A DNA stretch of 14,779 nt from Deltaproteobacteria bacterium (GTDB lineage: Bacteria; Desulfobacterota_C; Deferrisomatia; Deferrisomatales; JACRMM01), in NCBI GenBank assembly GCA_016218905.1, contig JACRCS010000108.1, positions 1 to 14,779 of the forward strand. The letters are read 5' to 3'. The notes beneath the pieces were generated by a model. That model did not search any database and was not told the DNA's origin. It was given only the letters and a program-made list of their open reading frames with translations. Shown here piece by piece: positions 1 through 5,385 of this stretch (positions are counted from its first letter, which is position 1; the number at the start of each line of letters is the position of its first letter). The translations under genes and the position numbers were made by a program.

Positions 1-4
1 CCAT
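1..4 (-). CDS. Start of a leftward gene cut by the window edge
   Basis: Only the start codon and one further base are visible: CAT at 2-4 is ATG on the minus strand. It is preceded, in minus-strand reading, by the strong ribosome binding site AAAGGAGG with a 6-base spacer, and further upstream by a well-formed promoter (66-94). The product cannot be known from this window. The gene is divergent from the Crp/Fnr regulator, an arrangement often seen when the regulator controls its neighbour. Confidence 0.6.
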
Positions 5-65
5 ACGAATCCTCCTTTCTCGAGGGCGGAGGCGACTGTCTGGTTCGCCCCCGTGTTTCGCGCCC

Positions 66-94
66 CTTCTACAGCAAGGATCCGAGAGGGTCAA
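66..94 (-). promoter_or_regulatory. Sigma70-like promoter for the left-edge gene
   Basis: Read on the minus strand, TTGACC (94-89, five of six consensus bases) is followed after exactly 17 bases by TAGAAG (71-66, four of six). Transcription would start near 59 and give a leader of about 55 bases before the ATG at 4. Spacing and hexamers are seen directly; activity is inferred. Confidence 0.55.
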
Positions 95-153
95 CGAAGC
101 CCCGGTCGCCTGAAGCGATTTGTCTGCCTCTGGAGAGTTGCACCGATACCCTT

Positions 154-163
154 CCGACGTCGG
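154..163. promoter_or_regulatory. 10-bp perfect palindrome in the divergent intergenic region
   Basis: CCGACGTCGG is self-complementary and lies between the divergent promoters, upstream of the leftward promoter. It could be an operator for either gene. A 10-bp palindrome in GC-rich DNA can also occur by chance. Confidence 0.2.
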
Positions 164-238
164 TTGTTGCGTAGCGAGTTTCGGCCGACGCACAGAGCAA
201 GGGCTCGCCGGGATCTACGGCCCAGCCGCCGCACCGCG

Positions 239-280
239 TGTAGCGCCCGCTACAGACAATCCTTGCAGGACTGGTATCCT
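239..280 (+). promoter_or_regulatory. Crp/Fnr-type operator and -10 box upstream of the regulator gene
   Basis: TGTAGCGCCCGCTACA (239-254) is a palindrome with 6-base arms around a 4-base centre; the inner bases also pair. A -10-like TATCCT follows at 275-280. The operator centre would then sit about 40-41 bases before transcription start, the class II position of Crp/Fnr activators. The same 14-base core, with two changes, recurs at 1180-1195 before the next operon. The obvious candidate to bind it is the regulator encoded immediately downstream, implying autoregulation. Binding is inferred. Confidence 0.5.
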
Positions 281-328
281 GGGGCCGATCCGTCCCAGGT
301 CTTCGTGAGTCACGAGAGGTGAGTCGTC

Positions 329-1045
329 ATGAGCGATCCGTGTCTCTGCAGGCAACTGGCCGGCCCGGGCGTCGACCTCCACCCCCGCTGCTTCGGGCAC
401 GTGTGGCTCTTCGAGGGGGCCCCGCCGGAGGCCTGGGAGAGCCTGTCCGGGGACCTCGTCCGCAGACGGCTTGGCGCGGGAGATGATCTCTTCCAGCAGG
501 GAGATCCCGCCGACAGCATGTGGCTCATCAAGGCCGGGTCCGTGAAGCTCTGGAAGACCACCGAGGACGGACGCGTCCTCACCCTCGACATCCGGAAGGC
601 CGGAGACCTCCTCGGGGAGAACGTCCTCACGGAGGAGGGCGGCACGTACCCTGTCGCGGCCACGTGCCTGGGACCCACGCTCACCTGCGGGATCGATCGG
701 CGAACCTTCGAGTCCCTCGTGACCCGTCACCCCGCCGTAGGGCTTGCCGTGATCCGAAACCTTTCTCGCCGGATCGACCACCTCTCGGGCAAGCTGGGGG
801 CCCTCACGGAACCGAGCCTGGACGACCGGCTCTTCGAGGTCCTGGTCAACGTCGCGCGGGAGGTTGGCACGAGGGCGCCCGGCGGCTGGACGATCGCCTT
901 TCCCCTGACCCACGAGGAGATCGGCTTTCTCGTAGGCGCCCACCGTGTGAGCGTCACCCGCGTCCTCGGGAAGCTCCGAGACGCGGGGCGCGTCCGCACG
1001 ACCGGCAAGTTCCTCTTTGTCAGAGACCTCGCCGCGACGGTTTGA
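329..1045 (+). CDS. Crp/Fnr-family transcriptional regulator, probable Fe-S (FNR-type) sensor
   Basis: A 238-residue protein with an N-terminal extension, a cyclic-nucleotide-binding-type beta-barrel (about residues 40-125), a long dimerisation helix (about 130-155) and a C-terminal winged helix (about 165-235). Cysteines lie at 5, 7 and 21, and C120 falls where FNR of E. coli has its fourth cluster ligand C122, so an oxygen- or NO-sensing [4Fe-4S] cluster is plausible although the C-x-C-x13-C spacing differs from FNR. In the recognition helix (about 204-215) R206 and R211 match CRP R180 and R185, but the usual glutamate (CRP E181, FNR E209) is valine, so its DNA target should differ from both classical sites. 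The ATG has a purine-rich AGAGGTGAG upstream. It probably controls the downstream operon through the shared palindromes. CooA/Dnr-like sensing is an alternative. Confidence 0.9.
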   Translation: MSDPCLCRQLAGPGVDLHPRCFGHVWLFEGAPPEAWESLSGDLVRRRLGAGDDLFQQGDPADSMWLIKAGSVKLWKTTEDGRVLTLDIRKAGDLLGENVLTEEGGTYPVAATCLGPTLTCGIDRRTFESLVTRHPAVGLAVIRNLSRRIDHLSGKLGALTEPSLDDRLFEVLVNVAREVGTRAPGGWTIAFPLTHEEIGFLVGAHRVSVTRVLGKLRDAGRVRTTGKFLFVRDLAATV

Positions 1046-1179
1046 GTTCCCAAGAGCACGCCCGCATCCGTTTCCCCGCCACAGGCCTTCGACAGCGTGG
1101 TCCTTGCCCGAAAGGGGGCGCGTCACGCACCCTCGCCCGCCCAACCAAAAACCTGTCGCCGAGAAAAAAGAGAAGACTT

Positions 1180-1222
1180 GGTAGCGGCTGCTACCGATTC
1201 CTCCGGCGAGAGGCCCTAGAGT
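1180..1222 (+). promoter_or_regulatory. Crp/Fnr-type operator and -10 box of the 1290-3190 operon
   Basis: GGTAGCGGCTGCTACC (1180-1195) has 6-base arms around GGCT. It matches the palindrome at 239-254 in 12 of the 14 core bases. TAGAGT at 1217-1222 is a reasonable -10 hexamer, which would put the operator centre at -41.5 from a start near 1229, the textbook class II activator position. No good -35 box is needed in that arrangement and none is evident. The rest of 1046-1289 shows nothing else I can name. Confidence 0.5.
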
Positions 1223-1289
1223 TATCCATGTCCCTCAGACCGCCGGGCGGCCGCTGCGCCAACCGGCACTCACCGCGAAGGAGAGAACT

Positions 1290-1526
1290 ATGGACGTGAA
1301 GGCGGAACTCAAGAAGCAGATCGTGGGAGCCCTTGCCGGCGCCAAGTTCCCGATCGGGAGCCCGGAGGATCTTCTGAGCGCGTTCCCCAACGGCCCGGAC
1401 ACCACCTGCCAGTGCGGGGACGTGAAGCTGCGCGCTGGTGATGCGGGTGGAGTCCTCAAGGCCACCGACTTCCCGTTCCGAAGCGCGGAAACCGTGGCCG
1501 ACACCATCCTCTCTCGGGCACTGTAG
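1290..1526 (+). CDS. MTH865-family small protein
   Basis: A 78-residue protein resembling the MTH865 family, small helical proteins first known from Methanothermobacter and also found in anaerobic bacteria. Visible family-like stretches are the N-terminal QIVGALAGAKFPI, the central PNGPDTTC and the C-terminal DFPFRSAETVADTI. Its length is that of the whole family domain, and the biochemical role is unknown. The ATG at 1290 has the ribosome binding site AAGGAGAG about 7 bases upstream. It is the first gene of the cluster and lies directly behind the palindromic operator, so it is likely under control of the Crp/Fnr regulator. Two cysteines (TTCQCGD) are present. Recognition is from memory of family consensus, not from a search. 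Confidence 0.85.
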   Translation: MDVKAELKKQIVGALAGAKFPIGSPEDLLSAFPNGPDTTCQCGDVKLRAGDAGGVLKATDFPFRSAETVADTILSRAL

Positions 1527-1534
1527 GTTTGCAG

Positions 1535-1571
1535 GGTGGGGCGGAAGGCCGCTCGAAAGCGCCGCCCCACC
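1535..1571 (+). terminator. Strong intercistronic hairpin (attenuator or partial terminator)
   Basis: GGTGGGGCGG (1535-1544) pairs perfectly with CCGCCCCACC (1562-1571). The loop itself contains a smaller CGCT-CGAA-AGCG hairpin. Only a short TCCTTTACC follows, so full intrinsic termination is doubtful. Partial termination or mRNA stabilisation, giving more of the MTH865 transcript than of the downstream genes, is my inference. Confidence 0.45.
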
Positions 1572-1600
1572 TCCTTTACCAAAGGACCGGGAGGTGCAAG

Positions 1601-2176
1601 ATGAAGATAGTGGCGTGCGAAATCCTGCGAAGTGAGGTCGAAAGCGTTGCGCCGGAGGTCGCCAGCCGGGCAACCTGGCTGCCGGCCGGCCTTCACGTGA
1701 ACCTGGACCGTTTGGGCGAGGCGTTGGAAGGTGCGTTGACAGGGCCCGGGCGTAAGATTTGTCTGTACGGCGCCTGCCACACGGACATCGATGCCCTGGT
1801 CGCTCCCTCCGGCGGCTGCCGTCTCCCCGGGAAGGACTGCATCGCGGCGTTCCTCACGGATGAGGAGCGCCGGGAGTTGGAGGGCCGAAGGGCCTTCGTC
1901 ATGACGCCGGGGTGGCTGCGGCACTGGCGTGAGATCTTCTGCCGGGGCATGGGCTGGGAGGACGCCGACGCCCGCCAGAACTTCGGGTTCTACGACGTCG
2001 TCGTCCTGCTGGACTTCGGCCTCGAGCCCATCGACGACCTGGAGGTCCTGGAGTTCTTCGAGTACGCACAGACCCCAGTAGAAATCGTTCCAGCCAGTCT
2101 GGACCGCTTTCGCAGGGTTCTAAAGGACCTGATCGGAGGCGATACCGAACGCGAAGGAGGGGCGGCGCCCGCCTGA
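1601..2176 (+). CDS. DUF1638-family protein
   Basis: A 191-residue protein resembling DUF1638, cysteine-containing proteins common in methanogens and anaerobic bacteria, often near methyltransferase or corrinoid genes; no reaction is established. Supporting stretches are the N-terminal ACEILRSEVE, KICLYGACHTDIDAL at about 50-65, and GKDCIAAFL at about 80-90. Several cysteines (near positions 6, 60, 76, 82 and 115) could bind metal. The open frame extends upstream to 1529, but ATG 1601 is preceded by GGGAGGTG at the right distance, and the upstream stretch lies within the 1535-1571 hairpin, so I use 1601. It belongs to the same transcription unit as its neighbours. The fold assignment is fairly sure, the role unknown. 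Confidence 0.75.
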   Translation: MKIVACEILRSEVESVAPEVASRATWLPAGLHVNLDRLGEALEGALTGPGRKICLYGACHTDIDALVAPSGGCRLPGKDCIAAFLTDEERRELEGRRAFVMTPGWLRHWREIFCRGMGWEDADARQNFGFYDVVVLLDFGLEPIDDLEVLEFFEYAQTPVEIVPASLDRFRRVLKDLIGGDTEREGGAAPA

Positions 2177-2217
2177 AGCGAGTCGCCAACATCCAGCCTC
2201 ACAGAAAGGAGACGATC

Positions 2218-2682
2218 GTGGGTACTGTCGTCCACACCTCACGCATCTCTATCACCCGGGAGAGAGGTCCCGTCCGAAAGGCCTTGATCGAGGGCCTCGC
2301 CGAGCCCGTCTTCTACGGCATCCACGGCGGCATCCAGAAGTTCTACGGGGTCGACCCCGTGGAGGAGCACGCGGCCACCTTGGACCACATCGTCGGCGCC
2401 GTCGCCGGCTGAATGATGGGCACCCTGGCCAGCGTGCTGGCCCAGAAGAGGATCCGCACCCACACCGACCGGTTCCGCTGCCTCGCCGAAGGAGACATCG
2501 AGGACGTCGGCGGAATGCTCAAGATCACCCGGATCCGCGTGCACCACCACCTCAAGGCCGCGCCGGCCGAGGAGGCCGACGCCCGCGCGGCGTTTGAGCA
2601 CTACATCGACCGCTGTCCGGCTGCCCAGAGCGTGATCGGCTGCATCGGGATCGAGCACGACCTGACGATCGAGCCGGAATAG
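2218..2682 (+). CDS. OsmC-family peroxiredoxin-like selenoprotein (TGA at 2410-2412 read as Sec)
   Basis: Read through the in-frame TGA, this is a 154-residue OsmC/Ohr-like protein, a family of thiol-dependent (hydro)peroxide reductases using two cysteines. The TGA is codon 65, inside HIVGAVAG-U-MMGTLA, exactly where OsmC proteins carry the first, peroxide-reacting cysteine at the start of the central helix. The second cysteine is present as C133 in RCPAAQSV, so the pair would be Sec65-Cys133. A bSECIS-like hairpin lies 20 bases downstream. The start is GTG 2218 behind AAAGGAG. Without readthrough, the frame splits into pieces of 64 and 89 codons, neither a complete fold. A stop/restart at TGAATGATG is the alternative, but it would leave the enzyme without its catalytic residue. 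The cytoplasmic role is probably peroxide or thiol redox chemistry, which suits an FNR-type regulon. Confidence 0.8.
2425..2445 (+). promoter_or_regulatory. bSECIS-like stem-loop for selenocysteine insertion
   Basis: CTGGCCA (2425-2431) pairs with TGGCC-AG (2438-2445, one bulged C at 2443) around the apical loop GCGTGC (2432-2437). The loop begins with G20 bases after the TGA, within the roughly 16-37 base window known for bacterial SECIS elements, which need a G in the first two loop positions. If G2432 pairs with C2437, the loop CGTG still has G second. SelB binding is inferred. Confidence 0.6.
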
Positions 2683-2761
2683 AGAGCCGACTTCGAGAGG
2701 AGGCCACTTCTCGACCGTTTCACGTGTGCCGAATCAACCGAGAACAGAAAGGAGTTCAGCA

Positions 2762-3190
2762 ATGTCCAGCAAACTCGCCGACTACTTCAATAAGCAGCCC
2801 AGGCTTGGAAGCCTGAGCACCGCAAGCAAGGAAGGGAAAGTCAACGCCGCCACCTTCGGGTCGATTCGAATGATCGACGAGAAGACTGCAACCATGGGAC
2901 TCGGGAATAATCGCACGCTGGCCAATTTGAAGGAGAACCCCTACGCCGTCTTCTTCATCATGGAACCCGGCCCCACGGCGCCCGAGTGGAAAGGGGTCCG
3001 GGTCTATCTCCGGATGACCGAATGCCACACATCCGGCCCCAAGCTCCAGGAGAAGCGGGCTGAGATCGGCCAGGCGATCGGGATGGAGATGGCCGAGAAG
3101 ATGATTCAAGCGGCCGCGCTCTTCGAGGTGCAGGAGGTCCGTCCTCTCTTGGACATGGGGCAAGGGTGGGAGAAAGCGATCGGAGGTTGA
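2762..3190 (+). CDS. Pyridoxamine 5'-phosphate oxidase-like FMN-binding split-barrel protein
   Basis: A 142-residue protein of the small single-domain split-barrel flavoprotein type. The N-terminal LGSLSTASKEGKVNAATFG (about residues 11-29) is the typical first strand pair, followed by an LGNNRTLANLKENPYAVFF stretch (about 42-60) that fits the FMN-phosphate contact region. Such proteins bind FMN, F420 or heme and act as small reductases or oxidases; the substrate here is unknown. The ATG at 2762 has AAAGGAG at 2747-2753. The leader word ACAGAAAGGAG is identical to that before the OsmC gene, suggesting matched translation. It is the last complete gene of the cluster. True PdxH is less likely because the protein is short and lacks the PdxH C-terminal part. 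Confidence 0.8.
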   Translation: MSSKLADYFNKQPRLGSLSTASKEGKVNAATFGSIRMIDEKTATMGLGNNRTLANLKENPYAVFFIMEPGPTAPEWKGVRVYLRMTECHTSGPKLQEKRAEIGQAIGMEMAEKMIQAAALFEVQEVRPLLDMGQGWEKAIGG

Positions 3191-3193
3191 GTC

Positions 3194-3415
3194 GTGTCGA
3201 GGGTCGCCGAGCTTCTGGGTACACGCCATCCGATTGTCCAGGGCGCCATGGGCGTCATCTGCAATCCAGGGCATGTCGCCGCGGGCCTGGGCCCCGTCGT
3301 CCAGGGAACCGCACCGACCGGGCTTCTGCGTCCCCATGCAGTAGTTGCAGTGGATGCTCGGCGTCCGTCAGCCGGGAGAGGAACCAGGAGTTCGTCTGTT
3401 CGTAGATCGCCGTGA
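3194..3415 (+). pseudogene. 5' remnant of a nitronate monooxygenase-like gene
   Basis: The first ~30 codons (3194 to about 3285) read VAELLGTRHPIVQGAMGVICNP, the characteristic N-terminus of nitronate monooxygenase/2-nitropropane dioxygenase and FabK-like TIM-barrel flavoproteins, including the QGAM phosphate-binding region. The family continues with several hundred more residues; here resemblance stops and the frame runs on as a compositionally odd tail to a stop at 3415. The GTG start is only 3 bases after the preceding stop, behind GGAGG, so the intact gene was the next member of the operon. The downstream DNA is a MarR fragment on the other strand, so a deletion or rearrangement removed the rest. 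Confidence 0.65.
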
Positions 3416-3710
3416 GCTCCGGCCGGAGCGCCTGGGCCTTGGCCGAGAGCCTGATCCTCAGGGCCCTCCTGTCGCCGGGGGCGGCTGTGCGCTCCACGAG
3501 CCCGTCGCGCTCCATCCGGTCGAGCAGGCCAGTGAGGGTCGACTTGTCCAGGGCCACCTTCTCGGCCAGAGCGGTGACGGGGACGCCGTCGCACTCGTAG
3601 AGGGCGATGAGCAGGAAGAATTGCGGCTGGGTGAGCCCGAACGGGTCGAGCCTCTCCCGGTAGACCCTCGCCACCCGGCGCGAGGCGCGGGAGAGGGCAA
3701 AGCAGAGGCC
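3255..3710 (-). pseudogene. MarR-family regulator fragment, 5' end lost at a repeat
   Basis: The minus-strand frame from 3710 leftward encodes GLCFALSRASRRVARVYRERL followed by LTQPQFFLLIALYE, a winged-helix recognition region DKSTLTGLLDRMERDGLVER and the wing RRALRIRLSAKA, clearly a MarR-type DNA-binding protein. There is no normal start: the first recognisable residues abut repeat copy A (3711-3788), and the only usable start, GTG 3674, would cut off the first dimerisation helix. The C-terminus after LSRLTDAEH (about 3345) also departs from the family and runs into the nitronate monooxygenase remnant, ending at 3255. Both ends therefore look like junctions. A shortened but functional regulator is possible, but I think this is a remnant. 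Confidence 0.65.
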
Positions 3711-3788
3711 TCGCGTTACTGCGTCAGGTGGGAGTGGATGAACCGAGATGTTAGGTTCGAACAGGGATCTCGCAATTCGGACCGCAGG
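3711..3788. repeat. 78-bp dispersed repeat, copy A
   Basis: Aligns without gaps to 4907-4984 at about 64 of 78 positions. Conserved blocks include TCGCGTTACTGCGT at one end and AACAGGGATCTCGCAA near the other. GAGAT...ATCTC forms a short stem inside. The copy ends precisely where the MarR fragment begins, and its outer side is 12 bases from the stop of the zinc-ribbon gene. No protein is encoded; it looks like a small non-autonomous or REP-like palindromic element. Confidence 0.7.
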
Positions 3789-3800
3789 GGTGGCGCCGCG

Positions 3801-4040
3801 TCACGCCCCGGAGTTTCTCGCTCCGAGGTCCTGGCCACAGAGGGGGCAGAAGGCCCAGAGCGCGTCCACGGTCCGCGAGCACCGCGGGCAGGTGCCGACG
3901 CCCATGGCCTGGGCCGGCGGCCGGCGCGCCGCCGTCCACACTGCCCACGCGACAAGCCCCAAGACGACGATGCCCAGAGGGAACCCGAACCCGCCGGCCC
4001 GCCATCCGCTCCATCCGTACCAACCCGGTCCGCAAGCCAA
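3801..4040 (-). CDS. Small membrane-anchored zinc-ribbon protein
   Basis: A 79-residue protein. A hydrophobic segment at about residues 19-36 (FPLGIVVLGLVAWAVWTA) is followed by the four-cysteine knuckle CPRC-x10-CPLC (C51, C54, C65, C68), which should bind one zinc. The start is TTG at 4040, supported by AAGGAGGAGG upstream at the proper spacing. An overlapping GTG frame from 4047 lacks both motifs and is discarded. It lies 28 bases after the membrane-protein gene and is probably cotranscribed with it. Such zinc-ribbon/TM proteins are common and their roles are mostly unknown. Confidence 0.65.
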   Translation of the reverse strand: MACGPGWYGWSGWRAGGFGFPLGIVVLGLVAWAVWTAARRPPAQAMGVGTCPRCSRTVDALWAFCPLCGQDLGARNSGA

Positions 4041-4068
4041 TCGACACCTCCTCCTTGGGCGAGGCCGC

Positions 4069-4530
4069 CTACCGGGCGGCTTGTCGGTACCAGACCGACG
4101 CGACGATTCCCCAGCCGAAGTTCAGCAGCGCCACGAGGGCCGGCGTGAGGGCGCCGAATCCGAGGCCGAGCGGGCCCTTGCCCATGCCGGGAAACACGGC
4201 GAAGAGGACGACCGCCGTGGGTGCCAGGCTGAAGACCACGCCGCGCAGGACGGCACGTGCCCGCAGCACCGGCAGCAAGAACAGGAGCCCCCAGACCCCG
4301 CCCCACACCAGCCGCGGATAGAGCCACGGCGCGGTCCACTCCGGGCGCAGGCCGATGCCCAGGACCCGCCTTGCCGAGAAACCAGTGTCGAAGCTGTCGT
4401 CGAGAGCGCCGACCAGTCCGCCGACGTAGGCGGCGCTGACCCTGCGAAGCGTGGACGATCCTTCCCGATGACGAATTGACGGGACGTGGGTGAACCGACC
4501 AGGAGAGGGGAGACGGTCGGCACCGACCAT
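4069..4530 (-). CDS. Multi-pass membrane protein of unknown function
   Basis: A frame of up to 153 residues. From about residue 31 it has a soluble or amphipathic stretch VSAAYVGGLVGALDDSFDTG and then hydrophobic segments near 75-90 (GGVWGLLFLLPVL), 96-112 (GVVFSLAPTAVVLFAVF) and 125-145 (LTPALVALLNFGWGIVASV), so three or four membrane spans. The ATG at 4530 has no recognisable ribosome binding site and the first ~30 residues look unlike the rest, so the true start may be altered or lost. It precedes the zinc-ribbon gene in the same orientation. I do not recognise the family. Confidence 0.55.
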   Translation of the reverse strand: MVGADRLPSPGRFTHVPSIRHREGSSTLRRVSAAYVGGLVGALDDSFDTGFSARRVLGIGLRPEWTAPWLYPRLVWGGVWGLLFLLPVLRARAVLRGVVFSLAPTAVVLFAVFPGMGKGPLGLGFGALTPALVALLNFGWGIVASVWYRQAAR

Positions 4531-4899
4531 TAGATGCCGCCGTCGCCGGAACGTTACGTCGCTGCCGTCACGTCGGGGGTGGGCCGCAGTCGGGCCTCAG
4601 CCAGCGGCGGATGCCGTCTCCGCGCCATCGGCGAGGCAGCCGGCCTGGTCGGGCCGTCCGAGCCCCATTCCTTCGCGGGATGGCCCGGACGCTCCTTCCT
4701 GCGGGGGCCGGCACGCGAGAAGCTGCTGCGCCCCCGGACCGGATCGCCTCCTGTCACCGCGAGGCCCGCCACCATGGGGAGGCCGGCCCACCCACCGGCC
4801 CACGCGGCAGGGGCACGCCGCCTAGACCGAGGGCTTCGATCCCGGGTCAGCCTCCCTGGACTTGTCACGCCGAAATGGCCCAATCGGCCGGAATCGATC
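4531..4899. other. Intergenic stretch without a convincing gene
   Basis: Long frames exist on both strands, as expected at this GC content, but none shows a domain, a hydrophobic pattern or a convincing ribosome binding site. I see no repeat or RNA here apart from the repeat that begins at 4900. It may hold decayed sequence from the same rearrangements as the neighbouring gene fragments. Confidence 0.4.
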
Positions 4900-4984
4900 T
4901 GCGGTCTCGCGTTACTGCGTTGGCCAGGACTGGATGAGCCGAGATCCCAGGTTTCAACAGGGATCTCGCAAATAGGACCGCAGG
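4900..4984. repeat. Dispersed repeat, copy B, with terminal inverted repeats
   Basis: The 78-bp core (4907-4984) matches copy A. This copy is the better preserved: TGCGGTC (4900-4906) and GACCGCA (4976-4982) form 7-base terminal inverted repeats, and GAGATCCC...GGGATCTC forms an 8-bp internal stem with an 11-base loop. The architecture (short, palindromic, no gene) fits a MITE- or REP-like element. It lies between the membrane-protein gene and the tRNA fragment. Confidence 0.7.
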
Positions 4985-5054
4985 AGGACCGCGGGTCGTC
5001 GCTCCCGCGCATCCCTGCGCTTCGCGACACGATCTCCTCCTGAGCACGACGAAA

Positions 5055-5085
5055 ATGGGGTCCCACCTCGACGGTGGAACCCCAT
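5055..5085 (-). terminator. Intrinsic terminator of the original tRNA-Arg gene
   Basis: ATGGGGT...ACCCCAT arms plus an inner CCACC/GGTGG stem with one mismatch form a 31-base hairpin with a 5-base loop. On the minus strand it is followed by TTTCGTC. It begins 8 bases past the CCA end of the tRNA fragment, so it is most simply the terminator the complete tRNA gene had before integration. Confidence 0.6.
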
Positions 5086-5093
5086 CAGTTTAC

Positions 5094-5138
5094 TGGCGCG
5101 CCCGGCATGATTCGAACATGCGACCTACGGATTCGTAG
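5094..5138 (-). tRNA. 3' fragment of tRNA-Arg(ACG): probable attachment site of an integrated element
   Basis: On the minus strand the fragment runs from the anticodon loop CTACGAA (anticodon ACG) through the 3' anticodon strand, the variable loop, a perfect T arm (GCATG-TTCGAAT-CATGC), the 3' acceptor strand CGGGCGC, discriminator G and encoded CCA at 5094. Upstream of the anticodon loop no matching anticodon strand, D arm or 5' acceptor (expected GCGCCCG) is found, so this is not a functional tRNA. Anticodon-loop breakpoints are classic crossover points for tyrosine integrases. The displaced 3' end stays with the old flank (lower coordinates), so the element extends to higher coordinates and the intact tRNA should lie at its far end, outside the window. 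Confidence 0.75.
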
Positions 5139-5385
5139 GAGACCGAACGATATTCGTGCCAGCAGCGCGGAGATGCCAGGACCCGCCTCCCATCTCGCCC
5201 CGCACCGGGGTCGGGCGCGGGGCTCCCGACGGGTGTCGAGAGCGTCCGAAGTGCAGTCCGCAACAGGAGGCCGCGGCTCCGTGCCGGTTCGGTGGAACGA
5301 GTCTTCCCCAACGGGGCATCCGAGGCAAGGGCCGGAACGAGTGAGCGCCGCCCGGTGGACCTCAGGGAGACCGCAAGACGGTTTG

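Noticed and set aside
53..322. Plus-strand open frame in the divergent promoter region
   Set aside because: Arg/Ser-rich composition without domain, and it covers promoter and operator signals for both flanking genes.
215..1144. 309-codon minus-strand open frame
   Set aside because: It mirrors the Crp/Fnr gene, has no recognisable domain and consists of Gly/Arg/Pro/Glu-rich sequence typical of antisense frames in GC-rich DNA.
2410..2418. Stop-restart (TGA ATG ATG) splitting the OsmC gene into two coupled proteins
   Set aside because: The stop falls on the catalytic residue, neither half is a complete OsmC fold, and a bSECIS-like hairpin is present, so selenocysteine is the simpler reading. 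Kept as the alternative.
2756..3337. 193-codon minus-strand frame over the split-barrel gene
   Set aside because: Antisense shadow: no start signal or family match, whereas the plus strand encodes a clear flavoprotein.
3751..3770. GGTTCGAAC in repeat copy A as a tRNA T arm
   Set aside because: No surrounding tRNA structure, and copy B has GGTTTCAAC, which breaks the motif; it is part of the repeat.
4534..5066. Overlapping frames of about 170 codons on both strands
   Set aside because: No domain or credible ribosome binding site, and both run through repeat copy B; the apparent shared peptide with another frame (CGPxCEIPV) only reflects the repeated DNA.
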